From NCBI GenBank assembly GCA_944391635.1, contig CALXUL010000098.1, forward strand, positions 1 through 13,919: a DNA stretch of 13,919 nt. Reading direction: 5' to 3'. Shown here piece by piece: positions 1 through 6,181 of the stretch; the first letter of the stretch is position 1; each line of letters starts with the position of its first letter. The position numbers and the translations under genes were made by a program. A model generated the notes under the pieces. The model was not told the origin of the DNA. It saw nothing but the letters and a program-made list of their open reading frames with translations, and made no database searches. The stretch comes from an uncultured Clostridia bacterium. GTDB taxonomy: Bacteria; Bacillota; Clostridia; UBA1381.

Positions 1-798
1 GTATTTATGGGTACAATACTTACAGCAACATCGGTTAGTATTACGGTTCAGACTTTGCGTGAATTGGGGCATTTAAAAGGTAAAGTCGGTACTACCATAA
101 TGAGTGCGGCAATTATTGATGATGTTATAGGTATAATTGTTCTGACCTTTGTTGTTGGCCTAAAATCGCCCGATTCAAATGTGGGAAAGGTATTACTAAA
201 TACGGTATTTTTCTTTGCAATATCAGGTGTTGGAGGATTTGTTGCGTATAAGCTGTTTAAAATCTTTGATTCAAAGTATCCGCACACAAGAAGAATTCCG
301 ATTTTAGGTCTTGCCTTATGTCTTATAATGGCGTATGCGGCTGAAACCTATTTTGGTATTGCAGATATTACGGGAGCATATGTTGCTGGGATAATTCTGT
401 GCAGCATACGTGATTCGGAGTACATAGCCGAAAAAATGGATATTAGTTCTTATATGATATTTGGACCGTTGTTCTTTGCAAGTATTGGATTAAAAACAAA
501 CATAGATAATTTTAATATGTCAATACTGCTGTTTTCGTTGGCATTTGTTATTGTAGGAATAATAACCAAGATTATTGGCTGCGGCGTTATGGCAAAGATT
601 TGTGGATATAATAACCGTGATAGTCTGAAAGTTGGGGTAGGTATGATGACACGCGGGGAAGTGGCGCTTATTGTTTCCCAGAAAGGTCTTGCAGTGGGTA
701 TGATGTCTCCGGTGTATTTTACTTCTGTTATTTTTCTGATAATGATTTCATCGGTAATAAGCCCCATTCTTTTAAAGATATTGTTTTCAAAAGAATAG
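1..798 (+). CDS. Cation:proton antiporter, CPA2 family (5' end missing)
   Basis: This is the C-terminal part of an integral-membrane monovalent cation/proton antiporter. The frame is open from base 1 (Val-Phe before the first visible Met at base 7), so the true start lies outside the window. About 265 residues are visible. Counted from Met at base 7, they include the TATSVSITVQTLRELG segment (residues 6-21), an Asp-Asp pair in AAIIDDVIG (38-39) that is the ion-binding signature of CPA2 exchangers, an ADITGAYVAG helix, PLFFASIGLKTNI, and MMTRGEVALIVSQKGL near the C-terminus. The whole region is a run of hydrophobic helices. The protein ends at FSKE with no TrkA-N/RCK domain, so it is a plain NapA/NhaS3-like exchanger, not a full KefB/KefC protein. 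Whether it carries Na+ or K+ cannot be told. It is followed at once by a bidirectional terminator. Family is secure; substrate is not. Confidence 0.93.
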   Translation, partial: VFMGTILTATSVSITVQTLRELGHLKGKVGTTIMSAAIIDDVIGIIVLTFVVGLKSPDSNVGKVLLNTVFFFAISGVGGFVAYKLFKIFDSKYPHTRRIPILGLALCLIMAYAAETYFGIADITGAYVAGIILCSIRDSEYIAEKMDISSYMIFGPLFFASIGLKTNIDNFNMSILLFSLAFVIVGIITKIIGCGVMAKICGYNNRDSLKVGVGMMTRGEVALIVSQKGLAVGMMSPVYFTSVIFLIMISSVISPILLKILFSKE

Positions 799-806
799 AT
801 AAAAAA

Positions 807-848
807 AGGAATGTATTCTATCTTTAGAATCATTCCTGTTTTATTTTA
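807..848. terminator. Bidirectional intrinsic terminator between antiporter and comEA-like gene
   Basis: AGGAATG (807-813) pairs with CATTCCT (831-837), and ATTCTA (815-820) pairs with TAGAAT (825-830). There is one bulged T and a TCTT loop. On the + strand the stem is followed by GTTTTATTTT; on the - strand it is followed by a run of seven T (801-807 read in reverse). It can end both converging transcripts. The 3' arm runs close to the comEA-like stop codon at 841. Confidence 0.85.
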
Positions 849-1167
849 CGGTTATTTTGGTTTTTAGCCGGTCAAATGTCTTTTCACCTATTCCGCTAAC
901 CAATTTGATGTCATATACCGTTTCAAACGGACGGTTAAGTGTGCGGAAAGCAATTATTCTGCCGGCATATGCAGGACCGATGCCATCTAATTGTTGGAGT
1001 TCATCTGATGTGGCGGTATTAATGTTTATTGCATCGCTGTCGGTAGTAAAGTTAGTGAAATGTGTTTGGTGAGGTGTATATGATATATCTTCTTTTAAAA
1101 ATACCAATATAGTTAATATAATTGCGATAATAAGAAGGATTCCGCTATATGTTTTTGGAAGATTCAA
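841..1167 (-). CDS. ComEA-like membrane-anchored helix-hairpin-helix DNA-binding protein (short form)
   Basis: A 108-residue protein with one N-terminal membrane helix (about residues 8-25, GILLIIAIILTILVFL), a short polar linker, and a C-terminal double helix-hairpin-helix (about 48-108) with ININTATSDELQQLDGIG, AGRIIAFR and VSGIGEKTFDRLK. This is the DNA-binding module of ComEA, which in competent bacteria holds incoming DNA at the outer membrane face. I chose the TTG at 1167 because AAGGAGG (1176-1182) sits 8 nt upstream; a longer reading from ATG at 1227 would run through that site. Canonical ComEA of Bacillus is about 205 residues and has an extra domain between the anchor and the HhH; that domain is absent here. 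No comEB or comEC is next to it. The HhH fold is certain; a role in DNA uptake is inference. Confidence 0.85.
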   Translation of the reverse strand: MNLPKTYSGILLIIAIILTILVFLKEDISYTPHQTHFTNFTTDSDAININTATSDELQQLDGIGPAYAGRIIAFRTLNRPFETVYDIKLVSGIGEKTFDRLKTKITVK

Positions 1168-1175
1168 ATAAATTG

Positions 1176-1182
1176 CCTCCTT
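1176..1182 (-). promoter_or_regulatory. Ribosome binding site fixing the TTG start of the comEA-like gene
   Basis: AAGGAGG on the - strand, 8 nt before TTG (1167-1165). It makes the in-frame ATG at 1227 unlikely, since that start has no such site. Confidence 0.8.
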
Positions 1183-1195
1183 TTTATTTGATTTT

Positions 1196-1201
1196 ATTAT
1201 A
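1196..1201 (-). promoter_or_regulatory. Possible -10 element for the comEA-like gene
   Basis: TATAAT on the - strand, about 14 nt before the ribosome binding site. No good -35 lies 16-18 nt upstream (the sequence there is near TCAAGT), so the call is weak. It would be back-to-back with the tRNA-Leu promoter at 1221-1249. Confidence 0.35.
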
Positions 1202-1220
1202 AATATGATATCTAAAGAAC

Positions 1221-1249
1221 TTGACATGGTAAATTTTCTGTGATATAAT
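1221..1249 (+). promoter_or_regulatory. Promoter of tRNA-Leu
   Basis: TTGACA (1221-1226), exactly 17 nt, then TATAAT (1244-1249), preceded by TGA, which makes an extended -10. This is a full consensus housekeeping (SigA) promoter. The expected transcription start is near 1256, a few bases before the mature tRNA 5' end at 1263. Confidence 0.9.
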
Positions 1250-1262
1250 AATTAAGTGTTCT

Positions 1263-1351
1263 GCTCGAGTGGCGGAACTGGCAGACGCCCGGGACTTAAA
1301 ATCCCGTGGGAAGTGATTCCCGTACCGGTTCGACCCCGGTCTCGAGCACCA
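1263..1351 (+). tRNA. tRNA-Leu (anticodon UAA)
   Basis: A complete class II tRNA of 89 nt with encoded CCA. Acceptor arms GCTCGAG (1263-1269) and CTCGAGC (1341-1347) pair fully; A73 and CCA follow (1348-1351). The anticodon stem CGGGA/TCCCG (1290-1294, 1302-1306) encloses the loop CTTAAAA, giving anticodon TAA at 1297-1299. A long variable arm (about 1308-1321, GGGA..TCCC) and the T arm ACCGG-TTCGACC-CCGGT (1324-1340) are clear. The UAA anticodon reads UUA and, by wobble, UUG leucine codons. It stands alone with its own promoter and terminator. Confidence 0.97.
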
Positions 1352-1355
1352 CATT

Positions 1356-1386
1356 CGGCAAGCTTTGAGCTTGCCGTTTTTCTTTT
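1356..1386 (+). terminator. Intrinsic terminator of tRNA-Leu
   Basis: CGGCAAGCT (1356-1364) pairs perfectly with AGCTTGCCG (1368-1376) over a 3-nt TTG loop and is followed by TTTTTCTTTT. It starts 4 nt after the CCA end. Confidence 0.93.
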
Positions 1387-1445
1387 GCAGCAAAAAAAGA
1401 AGAATTTACAGGTCTTGCACTTTGAATAATATATAATAGATAAAT

Positions 1446-2222
1446 TCAGCCTTTGATAAAAATGCGTTCGGTATCAATGGTTTTGCCGCTGGTTTCATCA
1501 ATTGTAAACAGGACAGCACAAAACTGACCTTTGCCGGTTGCGGGTTCATAGCGTTTGGGGATGCCGGTAATGAATCGGTATATTACGGTATTTTTTTCCA
1601 TACCTATAACTGAAATATTAGGACCAGTCATTCCAAGATCACTTATATAGCCTGTACCGGATGGGAGAATTTGATTGTCAGCGGTTTGTACATGCGTATG
1701 GGTGCCGGCGACAACACTAACGCGTCCGTCAAGATAGTAGCCGAGCGCTGCTTTTTCGCTGGTTGCTTCTGCGTGAAAGTCAACGGCGATTATATCGCAT
1801 CTGCTTTTTAGGTAAGAAACAGCTTTATCCGCTGCCAAGAACGGGTTTGCAGAATGATTGGGAATATTAACACAGCCCATAAGGTTTATTACACCTATGT
1901 GTACTCCGCTTTTTGATTTTATAATCATAGTTCCGGATCCCGGTACATTGCCTTCAAAATTGTATGGTCTGATAATGTTGTCATTGTATTTTAGTATGCT
2001 CTGTATATCCGGGCAATCCCAGACGTGATTGCCGAGAGTAAAGCCATCAATTCCTGTGCGGCATAATTCATCAAACACGGATTTAGTAACGCCTCTGCCG
2101 TGAGCAGCATTTTCTGCATTTGCAATAACTGCATCAGCACCAAAAAAACCGCATTCAGCCTGTTCAAAAAGCATATCCCGTCCTACTCTACCAAATACAT
2201 CGCCTATCATTAGTAGTTTCAT
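1446..2222 (-). CDS. ymdB: YmdB-family metallophosphoesterase (2',3'-cyclic nucleotide phosphodiesterase type)
   Basis: A 258-residue calcineurin-like phosphoesterase of the YmdB family. Family motifs run through its whole length: MIGDVFGRVGRD (5-16), NAENAAHGRGVT (35-46), TLGNHVWD (62-69), DFHAEATSEKAALGYYLDGRVS (from 148), GTHTHVQTAD (173-182) and GYISDLGMTGP (191-201). The expected di-metal ligands are visible: Asp8, Glu37, Asn38, Asn65, His66, His150, His175 and His177. In Bacillus subtilis YmdB hydrolyses 2',3'-cAMP/cGMP, affects sporulation and biofilm genes, and has been linked to RNase Y activity. Here it lies 64 nt downstream of rny on the same strand, the order found in many Firmicutes. 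ATG at 2222 is preceded by AGAAGGA 7 nt upstream. The Bacillus neighbour spoVS is not here. Length is normal for the family, with no defect seen. Confidence 0.95.
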   Translation of the reverse strand: MKLLMIGDVFGRVGRDMLFEQAECGFFGADAVIANAENAAHGRGVTKSVFDELCRTGIDGFTLGNHVWDCPDIQSILKYNDNIIRPYNFEGNVPGSGTMIIKSKSGVHIGVINLMGCVNIPNHSANPFLAADKAVSYLKSRCDIIAVDFHAEATSEKAALGYYLDGRVSVVAGTHTHVQTADNQILPSGTGYISDLGMTGPNISVIGMEKNTVIYRFITGIPKRYEPATGKGQFCAVLFTIDETSGKTIDTERIFIKG

Positions 2223-2250
2223 TTTATCGTCCTTCTATTTAAATATTATT

Positions 2251-2278
2251 AAAGCGGATTCATAATAGAATCCGCTTT
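2251..2278 (-). terminator. Hairpin between rny and ymdB (weak terminator or processing site)
   Basis: AAAGCGGATTC (2251-2261) pairs with GAATCCGCTTT (2268-2278): an 11-bp perfect stem with a 6-nt loop. Read on the - strand, the sequence after the stem is AATAATATTT, a poor U-tract, so transcription probably continues in part into ymdB. On the + strand TT follows, then non-T bases. It sits 8 nt after the rny stop codon. Confidence 0.6.
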
Positions 2279-2286
2279 TTATAGTC

Positions 2287-3852
2287 TTATTTTGCGTAAT
2301 CTACCGCTCTTGTTTCTCTGATTAGGCTTACCTTTATTTGTCCGGGATATTCAAGCTCAGATTCTATTTTCTTCGCAATATCCTTAGCAACAAGTATCAT
2401 ACCCTGATCATTAACAATATCAGGCTTAATCATAACACGGATTTCGCGGCCAGCCTGTATAGCGTAAGATTTGTCAACGCCGTCAAAATTGTTTGCAATT
2501 TCTTCAAGTTTCTGAAGACGTTTTATATAGGTTTCAAGATTTTCACGTCTTGCTCCTGGACGGGCTGCTGAGATTGCATCAGCCGCCTGGACAAGCTGTG
2601 CGACAAGCGTTTCTGCTTCAACATCTCCATGATGAGCGAGTATAGCGTGAACAACATCTTTGTTTTCTTTGTATTTTTTAGCAATATCAGCGCCAATAGT
2701 AACATGTGAGCCTTCGATTTCATGGTCGGCAGCTTTGCCTATATCATGAAGAAGACCAGCGCGCTTTGCAAGAGTAATGTCACAGCCGAGTTCGCCTGCC
2801 ATAACGCCTGCAAGATGTGATACTTCGATAGAATGTTTTAATACATTCTGACCGTAACTGGTTCTAAATTTAAGTTTTCCGAGAAGTTTAATAATTTCCG
2901 GATGAAGTCCATGCACGCCTGTTTCAAATGTAGCTGCTTCACCTTCTTGTTTAATAGCTGCCTCAACTTCGCGGCGGGATTTATCAACAGTTTCCTCAAT
3001 GCGAGCGGGATGTATACGTCCATCTACAATAAGTTTTTCAAGTGCAACCCTTGCAATTTCGCGGCGGATGGGGTCAAAGCTTGAGAGAATGACCGCTTCC
3101 GGAGTGTCATCAATTATAAGGTCAACACCTGTTAGGGTTTCGAGGGTACGGATATTCCGTCCTTCACGCCCTATTATTCTGCCCTTCATTTCATCTGACG
3201 GCAGATTTACAACAGATACCGTAGTTTCCGCAACATGATCTGCTGCAACTTTTTGAATGGAAGAAGCAACAATATTCTTTGCATTCTTTTCGGCATCTTC
3301 TTTAGCCTGCTGCTCTATTTCTTTAACCATAATTGCCGCTTCAAGACGTGTCTGGCTTTCAATATCTTTAAGAAGCATGTCCTTAGCTTCCTGTGCAGTG
3401 AAACCAGATATACGTTCTAATTCGGCTAATTGTTTTTCCTTAACCTCATCAATTTCGCTTTCTCTTTTTTCAAGTTCGCGCATCTTGTGGTTAAGAGCCT
3501 GATCCTTCTTTTCCAATGCCTCGGTCTTGCGGTCGAGGTTCTCTTCTTTCTGATTTACTCTTTTTTCCTGCTGTGAAATTTCTCGTCTTCGGTCTTTGAT
3601 TTCAGCATCAGCAGCAGCACGCAGTTTTTGGTTTTCTTCTTTTGCTTCCAGCAATAATTCACGCTGTTTAGATTTCGCATTTTTTTCAGCATCTGAAATA
3701 ATGGCTTTAGCATGTTCTTCAGCCGAGCCTATTTCGGCTTCGGCGATTTTTTTTCTGTAAGAAATACCTGCAAAAAACGAAACAATATTAAGAAGCAAGA
3801 AAACAACTGCTGCAACTATTAAAATTGGTATTAAAAAATCTATTTTGGTCAC
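2287..3852 (-). CDS. rny: Ribonuclease Y
   Basis: Membrane-anchored endoribonuclease that starts mRNA decay in Firmicutes. In order, from the GTG at 3852: an N-terminal membrane helix (about residues 6-29), a long charged coiled coil (about 33-200, with EENLDRKTEALEKKDQ), a KH domain with GRIIGREGRN (224-233), and an HD domain with LLHDIG (His369-Asp370, matching the catalytic HD of Bacillus RNase Y), ending RETRAVDYAK. Length is 521, against about 520 in Bacillus. The start is uncertain. The frame stays open up to ATG at 3963, but that adds 37 non-hydrophobic residues ahead of the anchor. The best Shine-Dalgarno, GGGGGTGA, overlaps the GTG and is spaced 8 nt from an AUA codon at 3843. It is read with ymdB and divergently from glgB. 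Confidence 0.96.
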   Translation of the reverse strand: MTKIDFLIPILIVAAVVFLLLNIVSFFAGISYRKKIAEAEIGSAEEHAKAIISDAEKNAKSKQRELLLEAKEENQKLRAAADAEIKDRRREISQQEKRVNQKEENLDRKTEALEKKDQALNHKMRELEKRESEIDEVKEKQLAELERISGFTAQEAKDMLLKDIESQTRLEAAIMVKEIEQQAKEDAEKNAKNIVASSIQKVAADHVAETTVSVVNLPSDEMKGRIIGREGRNIRTLETLTGVDLIIDDTPEAVILSSFDPIRREIARVALEKLIVDGRIHPARIEETVDKSRREVEAAIKQEGEAATFETGVHGLHPEIIKLLGKLKFRTSYGQNVLKHSIEVSHLAGVMAGELGCDITLAKRAGLLHDIGKAADHEIEGSHVTIGADIAKKYKENKDVVHAILAHHGDVEAETLVAQLVQAADAISAARPGARRENLETYIKRLQKLEEIANNFDGVDKSYAIQAGREIRVMIKPDIVNDQGMILVAKDIAKKIESELEYPGQIKVSLIRETRAVDYAK

Positions 3853-3856
3853 CCCC
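3852..3856 (-). promoter_or_regulatory. Shine-Dalgarno of rny, overlapping the GTG candidate start
   Basis: GGGGGTGACC on the - strand matches the 16S-complementary GGAGGTGATC at 8 of 10 positions. The GGGGG core covers the first base of the GTG codon, so it cannot serve that codon. It is 8 nt before ATA (3843-3841), the usual distance to a start codon. Confidence 0.55.
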
Positions 3857-3902
3857 GTATGAGTTTTAAGAGTATCATTCGGGCGATGCCGGCTATTAAA
3901 TT

Positions 3903-3931
3903 TTATGTATATTACATAAGCGGAAGTCCGC
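3903..3931 (-). promoter_or_regulatory. Two adjacent hairpins in the rny leader
   Basis: GCGG-loop-CCGC (3920-3931) and TTATGTA-loop-TACATAA (3903-3919) abut each other on the transcript. They lie between the predicted rny promoter and the Shine-Dalgarno at 3852-3856. They may be a structured 5' leader; if translation began at ATG 3963 they would lie inside coding sequence. Confidence 0.45.
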
Positions 3932-4005
3932 ATAATTTTCCATAAACTATAATAATCCGTCATTCCCGAAATTATTAGTTTAAAGAAATAATAAGCACAA
4001 TATAT

Positions 4006-4034
4006 ATTTTATACTATTTATGGCTTACTGTCAA
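4006..4034 (-). promoter_or_regulatory. Promoter of rny
   Basis: On the - strand TTGACA (4034-4029), 17 nt, TAAAAT (4011-4006). The predicted transcription start is near 3999, which gives a leader of about 140 nt before the ribosome binding site at 3852-3856. A second TTGACA lies just upstream (about 4044-4049) without a matching -10. Confidence 0.7.
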
Positions 4035-4169
4035 GAAATATTTTGTCAAAATAAGCAAAAGATGAGCGTATTTTAAAATATCAGCAAAATTTAAGTATAT
4101 GATCTACAAAAATGGAAAAAATTCGTCAAAATATACAAAGAAATATCATATATTTATATCAAAACAGTA

Positions 4170-4198
4170 TTTACTGCATAAAAATAATATGATATAAT
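4170..4198 (+). promoter_or_regulatory. Promoter of the glgBCD operon
   Basis: TTTACT (4170-4175), 17 nt, TATAAT (4193-4198), with TGA before the -10 (extended -10). The transcript would start near 4205, about 36 nt before glgB. AAGGAGG at 4227-4233 lies 7 nt before the ATG. Confidence 0.75.
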
Positions 4199-4240
4199 AA
4201 ATTTATAGATTTGTTGATGATTTCTTAAGGAGGGGACGGG

Positions 4241-6139
4241 ATGTCCGATTATCAATATGGACTGGGAGAGTTTCCGGTTTATCTTTTTAATGAAGGGACT
4301 AACTATAAGGCATATGAAGTCTTAGGAGTGCATAAATATAAAAATGGGTACCGTTTTGCTGTATGGGCGCCGAATGCTAAAAAAGTATCAGTTGCCTGCG
4401 GACACAATGATTGGACTGGCGAGAATATGCAGCTTATGCGCGCGGGGACGTCAGGCGTATGGTACGGATGGTTTGATTGTTTTAAGGAGGGTGACATATA
4501 TAAGTACGCTGTTGAGGCTAAAGACGGCAGGGTCACATTAAAAGCTGATCCGTTTGCGTTTGAATGTGAGTTAAGACCGAATACTGCGAGTGTTGTGCGT
4601 GATATCCCGGGCTATAAATGGACTGATGCAAAATGGATAAAAATGCGTGAAAAGACTGCTCCGTATGATAAACCAATGCTTATATATGAGGTTCATGCTG
4701 GGAGCTGGCGAAAGCATTCTGATAACAGTTTTTATACTTATCGTGAGCTTGCGGATGAGTTAATACCATATGTCAAGCAGATGGGATACACACATATAGA
4801 ATTGATGCCGCTTACGGAATTTCCGTTTGATGGGTCATGGGGGTATCAGGTAAGCGGGTATTTTGCGGCTACAAAGCGCTATGGCAGCCCGGAGGACTTG
4901 ATGTATTTTATTGATACTGCTCATAAAAATGGGATATATGTGATTATGGACTGGGTTCCTGCGCATTTTCCGCGTGACGGGTATGGGCTTTATATGTTTG
5001 ACGGCGGTGCGACTTATGAATATGCTGACCCGAGAATGGGAGAACATAAAGATTGGGGTACGATGGTATTTGATTATGCAAAAGGCGAGGTAGTATCCTT
5101 TTTAATGTCATCGGCATATTTTTGGGTGCAGATTTATCATATTGACGGGCTGCGGGTTGATGCGGTTTCTTCAATGCTGTACCGGGATTACAGCCGCCGT
5201 GACGGGGAATGGACTGCTAATATTTATGGTGGGAATCACAATCTTGAAGCAATAGAGTTTTTGCAGAACCTTAATAAGACGATGTTCTCGAATTTTCCCA
5301 ATATACTTATGATAGCAGAGGAATCTACTGCTTGGGGGATGGTTACAGGGCCGGTTGATAAAGGAGGACTTGGATTTAATTATAAATGGAATATGGGCTG
5401 GATGAATGACACATTAAGGTATATGTCTATGGATCCATATTTCAGAAATCCCAACCATAATCTTTTGACATTTCTGATGTTCTACGCATACAGCGAAAAT
5501 TATATCCTGCCGCTTTCGCATGATGAGGTTGTGCATGGGAAACGTTCGCTTGTGGACAAGATGTATGGGAGTTATGAAGAAAAATTCGCGTCATACAGGG
5601 CGCTTCTGGCATATTATTTGTCATTGCCGGGTAAAAAGCTTATGTTTATGGGCGGAGAGATTGCTCAGTTTATTGAATGGAGATATGATGAGGGGCTGGA
5701 ATGGAAGCTTCTCGATATTGATATGCATAGGAAATTTCACCGTTATGCCGCAGAAATTAACAGGTTTTATCTGGATAATAAACCATTCTGGCAGATTGAT
5801 GACAGCTGGGACGGATTTAGCTGGATAAATGATCAGGACGCGGCAAATTCGGTTTTATCATATATGCGAAAAGGAAAGAGAAGGGGCGATGAAGTAATAG
5901 TATGTGTTAACTTTACGCCTGTGACACGCCGCAGGTATCGTATTGGTGTACCGAGGAGCGGAGAATATGAGATTGTGATGAATTCGTCAGATAAAAAATA
6001 CGGCGGAGATATTGCTTCTCGTAGAAGAGTGTATAAAGCAAAAAAGAATGCGGTACTTGAAATGCCGTATTCAATAGAGCTGACATTGCCTGGGTTGACT
6101 GCGCTTTATATACGAAAAGTAACTGATAAAAAAAGATAA
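4241..6139 (+). CDS. glgB: 1,4-alpha-glucan branching enzyme (GH13)
   Basis: Makes alpha-1,6 branches in glycogen by cutting alpha-1,4 chains and transferring them. The 632 residues hold an N-terminal CBM48 beta-sandwich (about 25-120, YRFAVWAPNAKKVSVACGHNDW), the GH13 barrel (about 145-520) and a C-terminal beta domain (about 535-628). Catalytic motifs are intact: DWVPAHFPRD (237-246), DGLRVDAV with nucleophile Asp307, AEEST (359-363) with the acid/base Glu, and SHDEVVHGK with His427-Asp428. FMGGEIAQF (469-477) is also typical. The length fits the short type lacking the extra N-terminal module of the about 730-residue enterobacterial enzyme. ATG at 4241 has AAGGAGG 7 nt upstream. It is the first gene of the operon; glgC begins 42 nt after its stop. 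No defect is seen. Confidence 0.97.
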   Translation: MSDYQYGLGEFPVYLFNEGTNYKAYEVLGVHKYKNGYRFAVWAPNAKKVSVACGHNDWTGENMQLMRAGTSGVWYGWFDCFKEGDIYKYAVEAKDGRVTLKADPFAFECELRPNTASVVRDIPGYKWTDAKWIKMREKTAPYDKPMLIYEVHAGSWRKHSDNSFYTYRELADELIPYVKQMGYTHIELMPLTEFPFDGSWGYQVSGYFAATKRYGSPEDLMYFIDTAHKNGIYVIMDWVPAHFPRDGYGLYMFDGGATYEYADPRMGEHKDWGTMVFDYAKGEVVSFLMSSAYFWVQIYHIDGLRVDAVSSMLYRDYSRRDGEWTANIYGGNHNLEAIEFLQNLNKTMFSNFPNILMIAEESTAWGMVTGPVDKGGLGFNYKWNMGWMNDTLRYMSMDPYFRNPNHNLLTFLMFYAYSENYILPLSHDEVVHGKRSLVDKMYGSYEEKFASYRALLAYYLSLPGKKLMFMGGEIAQFIEWRYDEGLEWKLLDIDMHRKFHRYAAEINRFYLDNKPFWQIDDSWDGFSWINDQDAANSVLSYMRKGKRRGDEVIVCVNFTPVTRRRYRIGVPRSGEYEIVMNSSDKKYGGDIASRRRVYKAKKNAVLEMPYSIELTLPGLTALYIRKVTDKKR

Positions 6140-6181
6140 ATACTCCTTGAAGGGGAGCATAAAAGTAAGGAGAGGAAACGA

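Larger units (their letters stand above)
3853..4240. other. Divergent regulatory spacer between rny and glgB
   Basis: 388 nt, very AT-rich, with no credible gene. It holds the rny leader and its hairpins, the rny promoter (4006-4034, -), and the glgB promoter and ribosome binding site (4170-4233, +). The centre (about 4050-4165) shows only AT-rich sequence with no clear operator. Confidence 0.7.

Noticed and set aside
1184..1393. A 69-codon ORF on the - strand covering the tRNA-Leu gene
   Set aside because: It is the antisense of the tRNA (it contains the SRPGSNR-like string that tRNA antisense often gives), has no ribosome site, and the tRNA is certain.
4045..4133. GTCAAAATA at 4045-4053 and 4125-4133 in the rny-glgB spacer
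   Set aside because: Nine bases of AT-rich sequence repeated once, 80 bp apart and not placed symmetrically to either promoter; not enough for an operator call.
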